In this document: piece after piece, positions 1 through 12,856 of the stretch
Position numbering within the stretch: position 1 is the first letter of the stretch
How the letters are laid out: each line of letters begins with the position of its first letter
Source of the DNA: an uncultured Pelagibacteraceae bacterium
Lineage (GTDB): Bacteria; Pseudomonadota; Alphaproteobacteria; Pelagibacterales; Pelagibacteraceae
Direction: 5' to 3'
Length of the DNA stretch: 64,000 nt
NCBI GenBank assembly: GCA_902583635.1
Contig: CACHWJ010000001.1
Coordinates: 62,001 to 126,000 of the forward strand
The notes under the pieces: generated by a model
The model's database searches: none
Seen by the model: the letters and a program-made list of their open reading frames with translations, nothing else
Told to the model about the DNA's origin: nothing
Made by a program: the position numbers and the translations under genes

Positions 1-684
1 TAAGTAACCTAACTGTGTGTCTGGAATTCTTAAAAACTCTACAGAAAATCTAAATATCGAGTAAAAAATTAAAAATAAACTTGATATCAAACCTGGTTTA
101 AACAAAAAATTTTTATTTTTAAAGTATAATAAAATAACAAATAAAATTATTCCCTCTAGCAGTGCCTCATACAATTGCGTAGGATGTCTTGGTAAGTTAT
201 CTATTTGAATAAAAGTTACTGACCACGGAACATTAGTTACCTTTCCATAAAGCTCTGAATTTATAAAATTTGATATCCTTCCAAAAAAAATTCCAATTGG
301 AGAAACTAAAGCAACAATATCCATATATGAAAAAGGGTTTTGATTATTTCTTTTTCCAAAAATTATACTCACAATTATAATTCCAATTAATCCACCATGG
401 AAAGACATGCCACCTTCCCATATTTTAAAAATATCAAATAAATTATTTAAATAATATTCAAGATTGTAAAATAATATGTATCCAATTCTTCCACCTAAAA
501 TAATTCCAATTATTAAATAAGTGATATAATCATCAAATTTTTTATTAATATCGTTATTTTTAATAAATATCTTTTTTGCAACAAACCACCCGAAAAAAAT
601 ACCCACAATATAAGCTAATGAATACCATCTGATTTCCAAGGAAAAAATTTCGATTGCAACTGGGTCAAAATTATTGATGAACAT
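1..684 (-). CDS. lgt: Prolipoprotein diacylglyceryl transferase (3' end cut by window edge)
   Basis: Inner-membrane enzyme that transfers diacylglycerol from phosphatidylglycerol to the lipobox cysteine of prolipoproteins, the first step of lipoprotein maturation. The reading frame is open from ATG (684-682) to base 1 and gives 228 residues; the family is about 260-300 long, so the C-terminus lies outside. Several hydrophobic segments are seen. The family signatures GGRIGY (about 64-69), GGMSFHGGLIG (91-101) and FGRISNFIN (134-142) are present, including the essential His of HGGLIG and the Arg of GRxxNFIN. A later stretch, FSVEFLRIPDTQLG, matches the conserved region before the last membrane helix. 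It diverges from ubiK with only 32 bp between starts. Identification is firm. Confidence 0.95.
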   Translation of the reverse strand, partial: MFINNFDPVAIEIFSLEIRWYSLAYIVGIFFGWFVAKKIFIKNNDINKKFDDYITYLIIGIILGGRIGYILFYNLEYYLNNLFDIFKIWEGGMSFHGGLIGIIIVSIIFGKRNNQNPFSYMDIVALVSPIGIFFGRISNFINSELYGKVTNVPWSVTFIQIDNLPRHPTQLYEALLEGIILFVILLYFKNKNFLFKPGLISSLFLIFYSIFRFSVEFLRIPDTQLGYL

Positions 685-703
685 TTTAATTTATACTTAT
701 AAT
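674..703 (+). promoter_or_regulatory. Probable promoter for ubiK
   Basis: TTGATG (674-679) lies 18 bp before a perfect TATAAT (698-703). An ATG at 702 overlaps this -10 box, which argues that the real ubiK start is the in-frame ATG at 717, leaving a leader of only a few bases. The -35 element overlaps the first codons of the divergent lgt gene. Seen by eye, not tested. Confidence 0.5.
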
Positions 704-716
704 GTATATCTCAAAT

Positions 717-968
717 ATGAAAAATTCTAAATTTATAATTGATAAGTTTGCAAAATTGATAGAGCAAGGGTTAGTTTCCTCAAAAGATTTATCAGCAGAA
801 ATCCTAAATATTTTTAAATCTAAAAGAGATGAATTTGTTTTTAAAATGAAATTAACAAGTAAGGATGAATTTGATGTTCTTTCAAAAAGAGTTGAGAACT
901 TAGAAATAAAAATTAAAAAGCTTGAAGATAAAAAAAAAACAAAAACTAAACAGGTAAAAAAATCTTAA
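717..968 (+). CDS. ubiK: UbiK-like (BMFP domain) accessory factor
   Basis: Small protein of 83 residues resembling the UbiK/YqiC (BMFP) family, a trimeric coiled-coil factor that helps ubiquinone biosynthesis in Proteobacteria. The second half carries the family pattern LTSKDEFDVLSKRVENLE followed by a charged coiled coil (KIKKLEDKK), and the first half is a short helical segment. The ATG at 717 is chosen over the in-frame ATG at 702 because the latter sits inside a TATAAT -10 box. The 3' end overlaps the convergent histidine kinase gene by 23 bp. The short length makes the family call good but not certain. Confidence 0.75.
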   Translation: MKNSKFIIDKFAKLIEQGLVSSKDLSAEILNIFKSKRDEFVFKMKLTSKDEFDVLSKRVENLEIKIKKLEDKKKTKTKQVKKS

Positions 969-2265
969 CTCTTAAGCCATCCATTTTAGATTTCTCAAGT
1001 TTAATATTTCCACCATGTGATTTAATAATATCTGATGCGATTGACAAACCAAGTCCAACGCTGGATTTGGAGTCTGCTCTCCCTTTATTGATTTTGTAAA
1101 ATGGTTTAAATACATTGTCGTATTCACTTTTTGCGATACCTGGACCATCATCATCAATTATAATAAAGAGATTTGTATTGTTTTTATTAAGGCTTAATTC
1201 TACTTTATTTGAATATTTTAATGCATTATCAATTAGATTATTTAGACATCTACTGATTAAATTTTTTCTACCGTTAATATAGATTCTAGGTAATAAATTT
1301 TTAGAAATATTATCATTATTATATTTTTTGATTACTCCATCAATTAATTCAGACAAGTTAAACATTTCATCTTTCTCAACATATGATGAGCTTGTGAATT
1401 GAAGATATTCATTTAGCATTTTTTCCATTTCGTTAATATCTTCAGTTAATTTTTCTACTGAATCTTTATCTTTAATAAACGCGAGTTGTAGCTTCATTCT
1501 TGTTAATGGTGTTCTTAAATCATGACTAATACCTGAAAGCATTTCAGTTCTTTGATTTAGATGTCTCTCAATTCTTTTTCGCATTTTATCAAATTCGTGA
1601 CCAGCTTGTCTTATTTCAAGAGCTCCAGACGGCTTATATTCCTCAATATCCTCCCCTTTACCAAATCTTTCTGCAGCACGGGCAAGATTTGTAATTGGTC
1701 TAGTTTGATTTTTTAAAAATATTAGAGATATGACTACCATAATTATTGCAGGTACCGTTATCCACAGTGCAAAAATTCTAGCAGATGAACTTGCAACACG
1801 ATCTTTTGGGACTAAAAATTTAAAATAGCCATCTTTATATTTTATTCTTAAATCAATAAGTTCTTTATAGTTTGTTGAGTCAAACCAGTAATCTCCTATT
1901 GAAAATTTTGATTTTAATTCTCTCCTTAATGTTCGATCGATGGGACTAAACCATCTTTCATTTTGTTGATTTTGTAATTTTTCATTAGTTTTAAGTGTAA
2001 TATTCAAATCTAAAAATAATGAAAAAAGGTTATTTATTTCTTTTTTGTCAACTTTCTCACTTTCATAAGCTTCAATAAATGCACTTATTTCATTTACTAA
2101 TGTTCTTGTCATTCCTTTGTTAGTTTTAATCCAAAGACTGTCAAAAAATACAATTGTGATAACTAGTTGAAGAACAATGACAGGGACTGCTACGATTAAA
2201 AGTGCTCTGTAAAATAGTCTTTTGGGTAAAACTTTTCTTAATAAACTATTCAATCCAGAGAACAT
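946..2265 (-). CDS. Sensor histidine kinase, EnvZ-like
   Basis: Membrane-bound sensor kinase of 439 residues, partner of the response regulator just upstream. The sequence shows an N-terminal membrane helix (about 18-42), a roughly 120-residue periplasmic region, a second helix (about 165-185), a HAMP linker, a dimerisation/phosphoacceptor segment SHDLRTPLTRM with the phosphorylated His at about 248, and a C-terminal HATPase domain with N (NLIDNALKY), G1 (DDDGPG) and G2 (GLGLSI) boxes. The architecture matches the EnvZ subfamily. It overlaps the response regulator gene by 20 bp, so the two are translationally coupled. The stimulus cannot be read from the sequence; osmotic or envelope sensing is only the family precedent. 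Confidence 0.92.
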   Translation of the reverse strand: MFSGLNSLLRKVLPKRLFYRALLIVAVPVIVLQLVITIVFFDSLWIKTNKGMTRTLVNEISAFIEAYESEKVDKKEINNLFSLFLDLNITLKTNEKLQNQQNERWFSPIDRTLRRELKSKFSIGDYWFDSTNYKELIDLRIKYKDGYFKFLVPKDRVASSSARIFALWITVPAIIMVVISLIFLKNQTRPITNLARAAERFGKGEDIEEYKPSGALEIRQAGHEFDKMRKRIERHLNQRTEMLSGISHDLRTPLTRMKLQLAFIKDKDSVEKLTEDINEMEKMLNEYLQFTSSSYVEKDEMFNLSELIDGVIKKYNNDNISKNLLPRIYINGRKNLISRCLNNLIDNALKYSNKVELSLNKNNTNLFIIIDDDGPGIAKSEYDNVFKPFYKINKGRADSKSSVGLGLSIASDIIKSHGGNIKLEKSKMDGLRVKIFLPV

Positions 2266-2923
2266 ATCCCGCTCCTCTTATTGTTTGTAAAAATTTTGGG
2301 TTTTTTGGATCAGTTTCTATTTTTTTTCTTAAACGGGTGATGATTACATCAATTGACCTTTCTTTATCTAAATTAATTAATTGACCAATGTTCTCTCTTG
2401 AAAATGTATTTCCTGGATTATTAATCATTTTTTCTAAAATTATCTTTTCTGTATTATTTATTTTAAATTCTTTTTTGTTTTTAATAATAAGCAATTTATT
2501 CAAATCAATTTTTACATTTTCAAACTCAATAATTCTTTTCTGTTCAGTTTTAATAGTTTTAGTTAAAATATTTTTAATTCTTAAAATTAATTCTTTTGGC
2601 TCAAAAGGTTTAGCCAAATAATCATCTGCCCCTAGCTCAAGCCCTTCAACCCTCTCGTTTGCTTCACCTTTGGCTGTTAAAAGTATAATTGGAGTTTCTA
2701 AATCTTTCTTATGTTCATTGATAAAATCCAAACCACTTTTTCCAGACATCATTATATCAAGGATAATTAAATCAAATTTGATAATTTTTACTTTCTCTGA
2801 TGCGTTTTCAGCGCTATCTGAAGTTGTAACTAAAAAACTATTTTCATTTAAATATTTTTTTACTAGTGATCTAATTCCTTCATCGTCATCCACCAATAAA
2901 ATATGAGCTTTAAATTTATCCAT
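2246..2923 (-). CDS. OmpR-family response regulator
   Basis: DNA-binding response regulator of 225 residues. The receiver domain (about 6-118) has the acidic pair D12/D13, phosphoacceptor D56 in LIILDIMM, T83 and K105 (LAKPF). The C-terminal half is an OmpR/PhoB winged helix ending in the usual TIRGAGYVLW. It is encoded between a MarR-type gene (8-bp overlap) and the cognate histidine kinase (20-bp overlap), so the three are one transcript read leftward. SAR11 genomes carry few two-component systems, so this pair is probably a core regulator, but its targets are not visible here. Confidence 0.93.
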   Translation of the reverse strand: MDKFKAHILLVDDDEGIRSLVKKYLNENSFLVTTSDSAENASEKVKIIKFDLIILDIMMSGKSGLDFINEHKKDLETPIILLTAKGEANERVEGLELGADDYLAKPFEPKELILRIKNILTKTIKTEQKRIIEFENVKIDLNKLLIIKNKKEFKINNTEKIILEKMINNPGNTFSRENIGQLINLDKERSIDVIITRLRKKIETDPKNPKFLQTIRGAGYVLWIE

Positions 2924-3353
2924 TTATAATTTTACTTAAAACATTATCAAAATTTATTACTTCCTCTGAACTTGATTTTAATAATGCATTGTAAATTCTT
3001 TTTTTTTGCTGATCAAAAACTTCGTTAAATATCTTTTCTCCTTTATCGTTCAAAAATACATGCTTAACTCTGGTGTCTTGCTCATCTTTTTTAAACATAA
3101 TAATTTCCAACTTTATTAAATCTTTCAAAACTCTATTAAGACTTTGCTTGGTGACTTTAAGTTTTTTCAATAGTTCAGATATTGAAATACCCTCATACAT
3201 GGATAATAGATGAATAACTTTATGGTGCGCTAAGCCAATAGAATATTTGTCTAATATCTTTTTAGAGTCGGAAAAAGTTTCTCTATAGCTCACAAAAAGT
3301 TTCTCTATTAAATCTTTAAGCTGTTCATCTTTTAAATATAATAGTTCTTTCAT
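2916..3353 (-). CDS. MarR-family transcriptional regulator
   Basis: Winged-helix regulator of 145 residues and first gene of the leftward three-gene regulatory operon. The central region follows the MarR pattern: helix-turn-helix ISISELLKKLKVTKQSLNRVLKDL, then a wing with DEQDTRVKHVFLNDKG, where the Asp-x-Arg motif is characteristic. N- and C-terminal helices would form the dimer interface. It diverges from ilvE across a 70-bp gap, so it may control ilvE, its own operon or both. MarR encoded directly before an OmpR/EnvZ-type pair suggests joint regulation; this is inference from position only. Confidence 0.88.
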   Translation of the reverse strand: MKELLYLKDEQLKDLIEKLFVSYRETFSDSKKILDKYSIGLAHHKVIHLLSMYEGISISELLKKLKVTKQSLNRVLKDLIKLEIIMFKKDEQDTRVKHVFLNDKGEKIFNEVFDQQKKRIYNALLKSSSEEVINFDNVLSKIING

Positions 3354-3368
3354 TATGGGTAAGTTATA

Positions 3369-3397
3369 TTGACATATTAAAGATACAAAGTTATTTT
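3369..3397 (+). promoter_or_regulatory. Candidate promoter upstream of ilvE
   Basis: A perfect TTGACA (3369-3374) is followed after 17 bp by TATTTT (3392-3397). A better -10 match, TATAAT at 3403-3408, lies closer to the gene but is too far from this -35. Either could drive ilvE (start 3424). The gap is shared with the divergent marR-type gene. Confidence 0.45.
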
Positions 3398-3423
3398 TCA
3401 GATATAATTAAATAAATTCAATC

Positions 3424-4305
3424 ATGATACCTTACGATAAAAGATCTGGAAAAATATGGTACAACGATGAGTTGGTAGACTGGTCTGATGTTAAACTTCA
3501 CGTTTTAAGCCATGGTTTACATTACGCGAGTTGTGTTTTTGAGGGAGAGAGAGTTTATGATGGGTCAATCTTCAAATTAGAAGAGCACACTTCAAGATTT
3601 TTTTATTCAGCTAAAAGAATGGGTTTTGAAATCCCGTATTCAGAGGAACAAATTAATATTGCTTCAAATAAAATTATTGCAACACAAAATGTTGAAAATG
3701 GATACGTAAGACCAGTAGCATGGAGAGGTAGTGAGATGATGGCTATTTCTGCACAACAAACAAAAATTCATGTTGCAATTGCAACATGGGAGTGGGGCTC
3801 ATATTTTGATCCGAAATTAAAGGTTGATGGTATACGATTAAATATTTCAAACTGGAGAAGACCTGCACCTAATACGATTCCTTGGGATACTAAAGCATCT
3901 GGTCTTTATATGATTTGTACACTATCAAAACATGAAGCAGAAAAACAAGGTTTCACCGACTCGTTAATGTTAGATCATGAAGGAAATGTAGCTGAAGCAA
4001 CAGGTGCCAATGTTTTTTTCAAAGATAAAAACGGAGAACTTCACACTCCAACTCCAGATTCTTTTTTAGATGGAATAACGAGAAGGACAGTAATTGGAAT
4101 TGCAAAGTCAAAAAATATTAAAGTTCACGAGAGAAAAATAAAACCAGAAGAGTTATCAAATTTTGTTGGATGTTTTTTAACCGGTACTGCTGCAGAAGTA
4201 ACTCCAGTTTCATGCATTGCAGAAAATCAGTTTAAAGTTTGCGATACTATAATTGATTTAAATGAGAGTTATCAAACTTTAGTAAGAAAGAAAAAAGCAG
4301 CTTAA
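3424..4305 (+). CDS. ilvE: Branched-chain amino acid aminotransferase
   Basis: PLP-dependent class IV (fold type IV) aminotransferase, 293 residues, for the last step of leucine, isoleucine and valine synthesis and the first step of their breakdown. The PLP lysine is K157 in WDTKASGLYM. The substrate/cofactor segment EATGANVFF (about 192-200), the LDGITRRTVI stretch and the FLTGTAAEVTPV loop are all family signatures. The start ATG gives the typical N-terminus (a short strand, then W..D..H.L.HGLHYASCVFEG). The 3' end overlaps the convergent pgsA by 4 bp. The enzyme is identified with confidence; exact substrate preference is by homology. Confidence 0.95.
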   Translation: MIPYDKRSGKIWYNDELVDWSDVKLHVLSHGLHYASCVFEGERVYDGSIFKLEEHTSRFFYSAKRMGFEIPYSEEQINIASNKIIATQNVENGYVRPVAWRGSEMMAISAQQTKIHVAIATWEWGSYFDPKLKVDGIRLNISNWRRPAPNTIPWDTKASGLYMICTLSKHEAEKQGFTDSLMLDHEGNVAEATGANVFFKDKNGELHTPTPDSFLDGITRRTVIGIAKSKNIKVHERKIKPEELSNFVGCFLTGTAAEVTPVSCIAENQFKVCDTIIDLNESYQTLVRKKKAA

Positions 4306-4886
4306 TCTTTATTGTCCTCAGACATAGCGTGATCAATTCCTTTACGCATATAATCATATCCAGTAAAAAGTGTTAAAACTGCAGATAGCCATAAAAGAAT
4401 AATACCAATAGTTTGAGCATTATAATCTTGAAAGTTAATGATCTTATTTCCCGTATCTCCTGACAAAAGAAGAGCAATCGAAATCATTTGTAAAACTGTT
4501 TTTAATTTAGCAAGGCTAGAAACAGGAAGTTTAATTTTACCTTTTGCTAAAAATTCTCTTAGCCCTGAAATTAATATTTCTCTAGTAAGGATAATAATTG
4601 CAGCAATTACTTCATAATTTTTGATAGTTCCATCCATTACTAAAAGAATTAGGGCTGTAGCAACAATGATTTTGTCTGCTATTGGATCTAACAACTCTCC
4701 AAGCTTTGACTCTTCACCCATCATTCTTGCTAACATTCCATCAAGAAAATCAGTAAATGACGCTATGACAAATAATATTAAAGCAGTCAAATCACCATAA
4801 AATCCAGGAAGATAAAACGCTAAAACGAAAAAAGGAACAATAATTATTCTACCAATCGTCAAAATATTTGGAATTTTCTTAAGCAT
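4302..4886 (-). CDS. pgsA: CDP-diacylglycerol-glycerol-3-phosphate 3-phosphatidyltransferase
   Basis: Integral membrane enzyme of 194 residues that makes phosphatidylglycerol phosphate from CDP-diacylglycerol and glycerol-3-phosphate. It carries the CDP-alcohol phosphotransferase signature, with the eight spaced residues D-G-x2-A-R-x8-G-x3-D-x3-D seen as DFLDGMLARMMGEESKLGELLDPIADK at about 46-72. About five hydrophobic segments follow. It is the last gene of the leftward uvrB-to-pgsA operon, 2 bp after uvrC; the uvrC-pgsA pair is also adjacent in E. coli. The PG product supplies the diacylglycerol donor used by Lgt. Confidence 0.94.
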   Translation of the reverse strand: MLKKIPNILTIGRIIIVPFFVLAFYLPGFYGDLTALILFVIASFTDFLDGMLARMMGEESKLGELLDPIADKIIVATALILLVMDGTIKNYEVIAAIIILTREILISGLREFLAKGKIKLPVSSLAKLKTVLQMISIALLLSGDTGNKIINFQDYNAQTIGIILLWLSAVLTLFTGYDYMRKGIDHAMSEDNKD

Positions 4887-4888
4887 AA

Positions 4889-6724
4889 TTATTCGTGAAA
4901 GAAATTATATATCTTTTTTGCCACTTTTTCCTCAACACCTTCAACTGACTTAATTTCATCTAAACTTGCAGACTCCACTGATCTTGCAGATCCAAAATGG
5001 TTCAATAATGCCCTTTTTCTTACCGATCCAATTCCATCAATTTGGTCAAGTAAAGATTTACTTATTCCTTTTTTTCGTTTAGCTCTATGAGCACTTATTG
5101 CAAATCGATGTGATTCATCTCGAATTCTCTGGAGAAAAAACAGAGTTGGATCATTTCTTAAAAACTTAAACTCTTTCCCATTGTGAAAAAAGGTTTCATT
5201 TCCACTGTTTCTCAATTTACCTTTGGCAATCGCTACAATAGGAATGTCATGAAGACCAAGTTCATTTAAGCTTTCTCTTGCAACTGAATATTGTCCTTTT
5301 CCACCATCAACTATAACTAAATCAGGAAAGGTTAAATAATTATCCTTTTCTTGAACAGCTCTTTTAAATCTTCTATTTAAAACTTCTCGCATCATACCAT
5401 AATCATCTTGTTCATTCTTTTTGAGTTTAATATTAAATTTTCTATATCTTTTCTTTACAAAACCTTCATCACCGTAAGTAATTAACGCCCCAACGCTATT
5501 AGTTCCCTGAATATGGCTATTATCATAAACCTCAATTAAATTGATATTTGTTTCTAAATTAAATTTTTTAGCAACAGCATCAAATAATTCTCTATTATTT
5601 TGACTTTCATAAAGCTTCCTATTCAAACTATCTTTTGCATTTTTAATTGCTTGATTAATTACTTTTAATTTTGAACCTTTTTTGGCAACCGAAATAGTAA
5701 TTTGTTTACCCTCTTTATTTGAAAGAGTTTTTTCAATTAGAATTTTTTCTTTAATTTCTTCAGATAAAATTATTGATGAGGGTACACTTTTATTTTCATA
5801 AAATTGAGAGACAAATGAGTTAATAATTTCTCCGAGTTTTTCATCTGGGTCATGTTTTGGAAAGAAAGCTTGATTACCCCAATTTTGTTTTGATCTATAG
5901 AAAAAAACTTGGATACAGGCTTTACCAGATTCTTTATACCCAGCTATAACATCTGCTTCGACCAAATTTGCTTCATTTATTCTTTGAGACGACTGAATTA
6001 TATTTAATGCTTTTATTCTATCCCTTAAAATTACTGCTTTTTCAAAGTCAAGTTCTTCACTTGCTTTTTCCATTTGATTAGATAGATTTTTTTGAATTCT
6101 TCTTGATTTTCCAGAAACAAATTCAATAGCATCATCAACCGTTTGTTGATAGTCATCCTTTGTGACATAACCAACACATGGACCAGAACATCGCTTGATC
6201 TGATATAATATACAAGGCCTTTCTCTATTTTTAAATACTGTGTCATCACAAACTCTTAAGTGGAAAATTTTTTGGATCATTTTGATTGTCCAATTTGCTG
6301 ATCCAGCTGATGCAAATGGACCAAAATAAAAGCCTTCTTTAGTTTTTTTACCTCTGTGCCTTTTTATCTGAGGCCATTGATCTTGGTTGCCAATAAAAAT
6401 GAAAGGGAAAGATTTATCGTCTCTAAGAAGAATATTAAATTTTGGTTTAAATTTTTTAATTAAATTTGCTTCAAGCAGTAATGCTTCACTTTCATTGGAA
6501 GTAGTGGTTATCTCTAATTTTCTTGTCTGAGATAACATTCTTTCTGTTCTAATAATGTGATTTTTCTCAGAAATATAACTTTTTAATCTATTCGGTAAAT
6601 TCTTTGCTTTTCCTACATAAAGAATTTCATCTTTGGAATTCAGCATCCTATATACACCAGGAAGCTTAGGTACCAAAGGGAGTTCTTTTTTAATTACTTC
6701 TTTACCTAAATCAGAGCTTATCAT
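4889..6724 (-). CDS. uvrC: Excinuclease ABC subunit C
   Basis: Nuclease subunit of nucleotide-excision repair, which cuts on both sides of the lesion held by UvrB. Visible domains are an N-terminal GIY-YIG nuclease (GVYRML...[10 protein letters not shown]), a Cys-containing central linker ([16 protein letters not shown]), a UVR UvrB-binding motif ([17 protein letters not shown]), a C-terminal RNase H-like endonuclease domain ([23 protein letters not shown]) and a terminal helix-hairpin-helix pair ([21 protein letters not shown]). The ATG at 6724 is preferred to an in-frame ATG at 6754, since it reduces overlap with folB from 44 to 14 bp; it gives 611 residues, normal for the family. Confidence 0.96.
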   Translation of the reverse strand: MISSDLGKEVIKKELPLVPKLPGVYRMLNSKDEILYVGKAKNLPNRLKSYISEKNHIIRTERMLSQTRKLEITTTSNESEALLLEANLIKKFKPKFNILLRDDKSFPFIFIGNQDQWPQIKRHRGKKTKEGFYFGPFASAGSANWTIKMIQKIFHLRVCDDTVFKNRERPCILYQIKRCSGPCVGYVTKDDYQQTVDDAIEFVSGKSRRIQKNLSNQMEKASEELDFEKAVILRDRIKALNIIQSSQRINEANLVEADVIAGYKESGKACIQVFFYRSKQNWGNQAFFPKHDPDEKLGEIINSFVSQFYENKSVPSSIILSEEIKEKILIEKTLSNKEGKQITISVAKKGSKLKVINQAIKNAKDSLNRKLYESQNNRELFDAVAKKFNLETNINLIEVYDNSHIQGTNSVGALITYGDEGFVKKRYRKFNIKLKKNEQDDYGMMREVLNRRFKRAVQEKDNYLTFPDLVIVDGGKGQYSVARESLNELGLHDIPIVAIAKGKLRNSGNETFFHNGKEFKFLRNDPTLFFLQRIRDESHRFAISAHRAKRKKGISKSLLDQIDGIGSVRKRALLNHFGSARSVESASLDEIKSVEGVEEKVAKKIYNFFHE

Positions 6725-7136
6725 GGCTTCTTTTTTTTGAAATTTGAATACCAACAGAAGAGCAATCTTTCATGATTTCTAATTTCTCAATTTGAAGACT
6801 TATCTTATCAATTCTCTTATCTTTGAATAATTCATCAAATACATCCTCTGCTAATGTTTCAAGAAAATTATAATGTTTATTTTTAACAAGTTTTTTTATC
6901 AACCTTACAATTTTTGCATAGTTTACAATAGATTTAATATCTTTGTCATTCGATGGTTTTTTATCTTCGTAATTGATATCCAAATTAAATTTAACTTTCT
7001 GGGATTTCTCTTTTTCAAAATCAAAATAACCTAGCTTCAGATCTAAAATTAATTCATTTATTAAAACTTTTTTCTCGTAATTAAATAAACTTTTATTTTT
7101 GAAAATTTTGACTATTTTTAAATTATTTTTTTTCAT
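6711..7136 (-). CDS. folB: Dihydroneopterin aldolase-family protein
   Basis: 141-residue protein of the FolB fold (tetrahydrobiopterin-synthesis-like T-fold), which converts 7,8-dihydroneopterin to 6-hydroxymethyl-dihydropterin in folate synthesis. Supporting features are the segment [15 protein letters not shown] followed by [15 protein letters not shown], matching the conserved Y..v...i..........lE.la..i pattern with the catalytic Glu region, and the late strand [10 protein letters not shown]. The N-terminus is about 20 residues longer than usual. It lies 2 bp after the secreted hydrolase gene and overlaps uvrC by 14 bp. The neighbouring pteridine-reductase-like gene supports a pterin role. 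An alternative epimerase activity (FolX) cannot be excluded. Confidence 0.8.
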   Translation of the reverse strand: MKKNNLKIVKIFKNKSLFNYEKKVLINELILDLKLGYFDFEKEKSQKVKFNLDINYEDKKPSNDKDIKSIVNYAKIVRLIKKLVKNKHYNFLETLAEDVFDELFKDKRIDKISLQIEKLEIMKDCSSVGIQISKKRSHDKL

Positions 7137-7138
7137 TT

Positions 7139-8059
7139 CTAAATCCTGGACTCAATATACTTTAATATTAATGGATTATAATATTGAAAACAGGTAGCCT
7201 GATCCATACTGTGACCATCTTTAACTTTAAACTTATCTGTTTTCAATTTTCCCAATTTATAACATTTTTTTCCATTAATGGTTAAGTCCTCTGAAATTAC
7301 TATTCTTTTCATACCTTCAATATTATCTAGCCAATCTGAGGTTAGTCCTTCAAATGGATCTTTTGGATGAGTAAAAGCCAATACAGGAACTTTCAATTTA
7401 TTTGATATTTCATTGTAAAGTTTCTCTCTTAATTCTGCTTGAGCAGGTTTTTTAGTTTTAAATTTTGTAAGTGCCACTTCGATTCCAACTTTTTTAACTT
7501 TATATTTTTTAGATAATTTACCAAAGCATGCTTGCATATACGCTATACCTCCAGCAGCTTTTTCTGGATACCTTGAAAAAAATAATAAAGTGGTCAAACC
7601 ACCACAAGAATGTCCGGTAACAAAAATTTGTTTTCTTGGAACTCCCAAGGATACTAATTTTTCTACCAACTTAAGGTTTTGCTCTACACGTTTGTCTAAT
7701 TTTGATTTTCCCTCATATGGCTTTTTTGATATCCACCAAGCTTTACCCATATCACCTTCTATTTTGTGAGCACATAAATTATACAACATGATTTTTTTAC
7801 CTTTAATTTCTTTGTCAATTAGAGAAACACGATTTCGCACTTGATCTATAGTTGTGCAGTCTTTTTGTTTACCATCTAGATTATTTTGACCATGATTGTT
7901 AATTAATATTATTTTATTTTGTAAATTTTTTATCTCTGATAAAGAAATAATTTTAAAGTCTTTTGAAAAAAAACCCTCTTTTCTTATAGAATGATTATCA
8001 GCAAATGAAAATAAAGTAGCAGAAAAAAGTATAATTAGAGTGTAAAAAAATTTTTTCAT
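7139..8059 (-). CDS. Secreted alpha/beta-hydrolase-like protein
   Basis: 306-residue protein with a clear signal peptide ([19 protein letters not shown], cleavage near residue 20) and an alpha/beta-hydrolase core. The nucleophile elbow is GHSCGG with Ser151, followed by a strand and helix of the usual kind. An acid is likely in FTHPKDPFEG, and the catalytic His may be the one in VKDGHSMDQ. No substrate can be named. It has several cysteines compatible with periplasmic disulfides. It overlaps the preceding SDR gene by 4 bp (ATGA) and precedes folB by 2 bp, so it is translated within the uvrB operon although its envelope location sets it apart from repair or folate work. Confidence 0.72.
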   Translation of the reverse strand: MKKFFYTLIILFSATLFSFADNHSIRKEGFFSKDFKIISLSEIKNLQNKIILINNHGQNNLDGKQKDCTTIDQVRNRVSLIDKEIKGKKIMLYNLCAHKIEGDMGKAWWISKKPYEGKSKLDKRVEQNLKLVEKLVSLGVPRKQIFVTGHSCGGLTTLLFFSRYPEKAAGGIAYMQACFGKLSKKYKVKKVGIEVALTKFKTKKPAQAELREKLYNEISNKLKVPVLAFTHPKDPFEGLTSDWLDNIEGMKRIVISEDLTINGKKCYKLGKLKTDKFKVKDGHSMDQATCFQYYNPLILKYIESRI

Positions 8060-8789
8060 TCTTTAACCATTACATCAGGAGTTTGCCAGTTAAGGTTTTG
8101 CCCACTATCAATAGCTAAAACTTGACCTGTAATAGATATATTTTTAATAAAAAAGTCAACAGCATTACAAATTTGTTTTACATCAACTTGTCTTTTTAGA
8201 GGTGTTGCTAAATATTGTTTCCTAAAATGTTTTTCGGATTGCCTTTGGTTTTTTATTGTTGGACCTGGAGCAATTCCGTTAACTCTTACGTTGGGAGCCA
8301 AACTTATAGCACTTGTTTTTGTAAGAGTATAAAGACCAGTTTTACTTATAGTATATGAAAAAAAGTAGGGAGTTAATTTAAAAACTCTCTGATCAATTAT
8401 GTTAATGATATTGTTATTTTTTCCCTTAACATTTCTAGCAAATTCTTTTGATAATAGAGCAGGGGTTCTCAAATTAGTTTTCAAATGTTTATCCCAGCTA
8501 TCTGATGAAAAATTTTCAAGTTTATCATTTTCAAACAATGAAGCATTGTTTATCAGACAATCAAAATAATTTAATTTCGATTTTGCGTATTTGACAATTT
8601 TATTTATATCATTTTCTTTGCTTAAATCACCTTTCACAAGGTAAACTTTAGTACCATTTAACTCTAATTCTTTTTTAAGCTTTTCAGCTTTTGATTTTGA
8701 TTTATTAAAATGGATCAAAATTTCTTTATTTGGACCAGATAACTCTCTAGCAATTGCAGCTCCAATTCTAGTAGCTCCGCCAGTAATAA

Positions 8790-8808
<19 letters not shown>
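8056..8808 (-). CDS. SDR oxidoreductase, pteridine reductase-like (FolM/PTR1 type)
   Basis: 250-residue short-chain dehydrogenase. It shows the Rossmann glycine motif with an Arg (ITGGATRIG, 8-16), the NNAS motif (87-90) and the catalytic set D139-x12-Y152-x3-K156. Asp in place of the usual Ser, at this exact spacing from Tyr, is the hallmark of pteridine reductase PTR1 and FolM rather than of ordinary SDRs. The segment [11 protein letters not shown] after the active site also fits. The likely role is reduction of dihydrofolate or dihydropterins with NADPH. Two genes downstream is folB, which supports a pterin role. It overlaps uvrB by 19 bp and the hydrolase by 4 bp. Confidence 0.78.
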
Positions 8809-12199
<3,391 letters not shown>

Positions 12200-12200
<1 letters not shown>

Positions 12201-12856
12201 TGAAAACGGCTCTGGTCTTTGGTTCAACAGGTCTAATTGGTGGGCACCTTATTTCACAATTAATAAAAAATGATTATTACAATAAAATAAAGTTATTTGT
12301 ACGTTCAGAAATAGTTATTAATGAACCTAAAATTGAAATTATTAAAACTGATTTCAATGACTTAGAAAATCACAAAGAAGATGTCAAAGGAGATGATTGT
12401 TTTTTTTGCATTGGAACTACAAAACAAAACTCCCCCGACAAAAAAGAATACCAAAAAGTAGAGTTAGAAATACCAAAAAAAATAGCACAAATTGCAAGAT
12501 CCAATTCAGTAAATTCATTTATTTTTGTATCTTCAATATATGCCAATCCAAAAAGTTCAGGAGATTATGTAAAATTCAAAGGTTTAGTTGAAGAAGAATT
12601 AAAAAAATTAAACTTCTCAAATTTAGGAATATTAAGACCTTCTTTTTTAATGGGAAACAGAAAAGAGAATAGAACAGGTGAAAAAATAGGTATTCTGACT
12701 TTTAGATTATTGTCCCCATTGTTACTTGGGCCAATTAAAAAAATGAAACCGATTAATTCAGAAAAAGTTGCAAAAGCAATGATAAAAATTGCAAACGAAA
12801 ATTTAAGAAAAACTACTTTTGAGTCTGATGAAATAGTTGAAATATCTTCAGGCTAA
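12200..12856 (+). CDS. NAD(P)-binding Rossmann protein, TIP30/HTATIP2-like
   Basis: 218-residue atypical short-chain dehydrogenase. It starts with the nucleotide-binding motif ALVFGSTGLIGGHL (about 4-17) and contains CFFCIGTT, FVSS and a YVKFK segment that supplies the Tyr-x3-Lys pair. The order and length match the TIP30/HTATIP2-like branch of NAD(P)H-binding oxidoreductases. The ATG at 12200 overlaps the TGA of the preceding aminotransferase by one base, indicating coupling; a TTG at 12197 is also in frame but less likely. The 3' end overlaps the convergent reductase by 9 bp. Substrate unknown. Confidence 0.75.
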
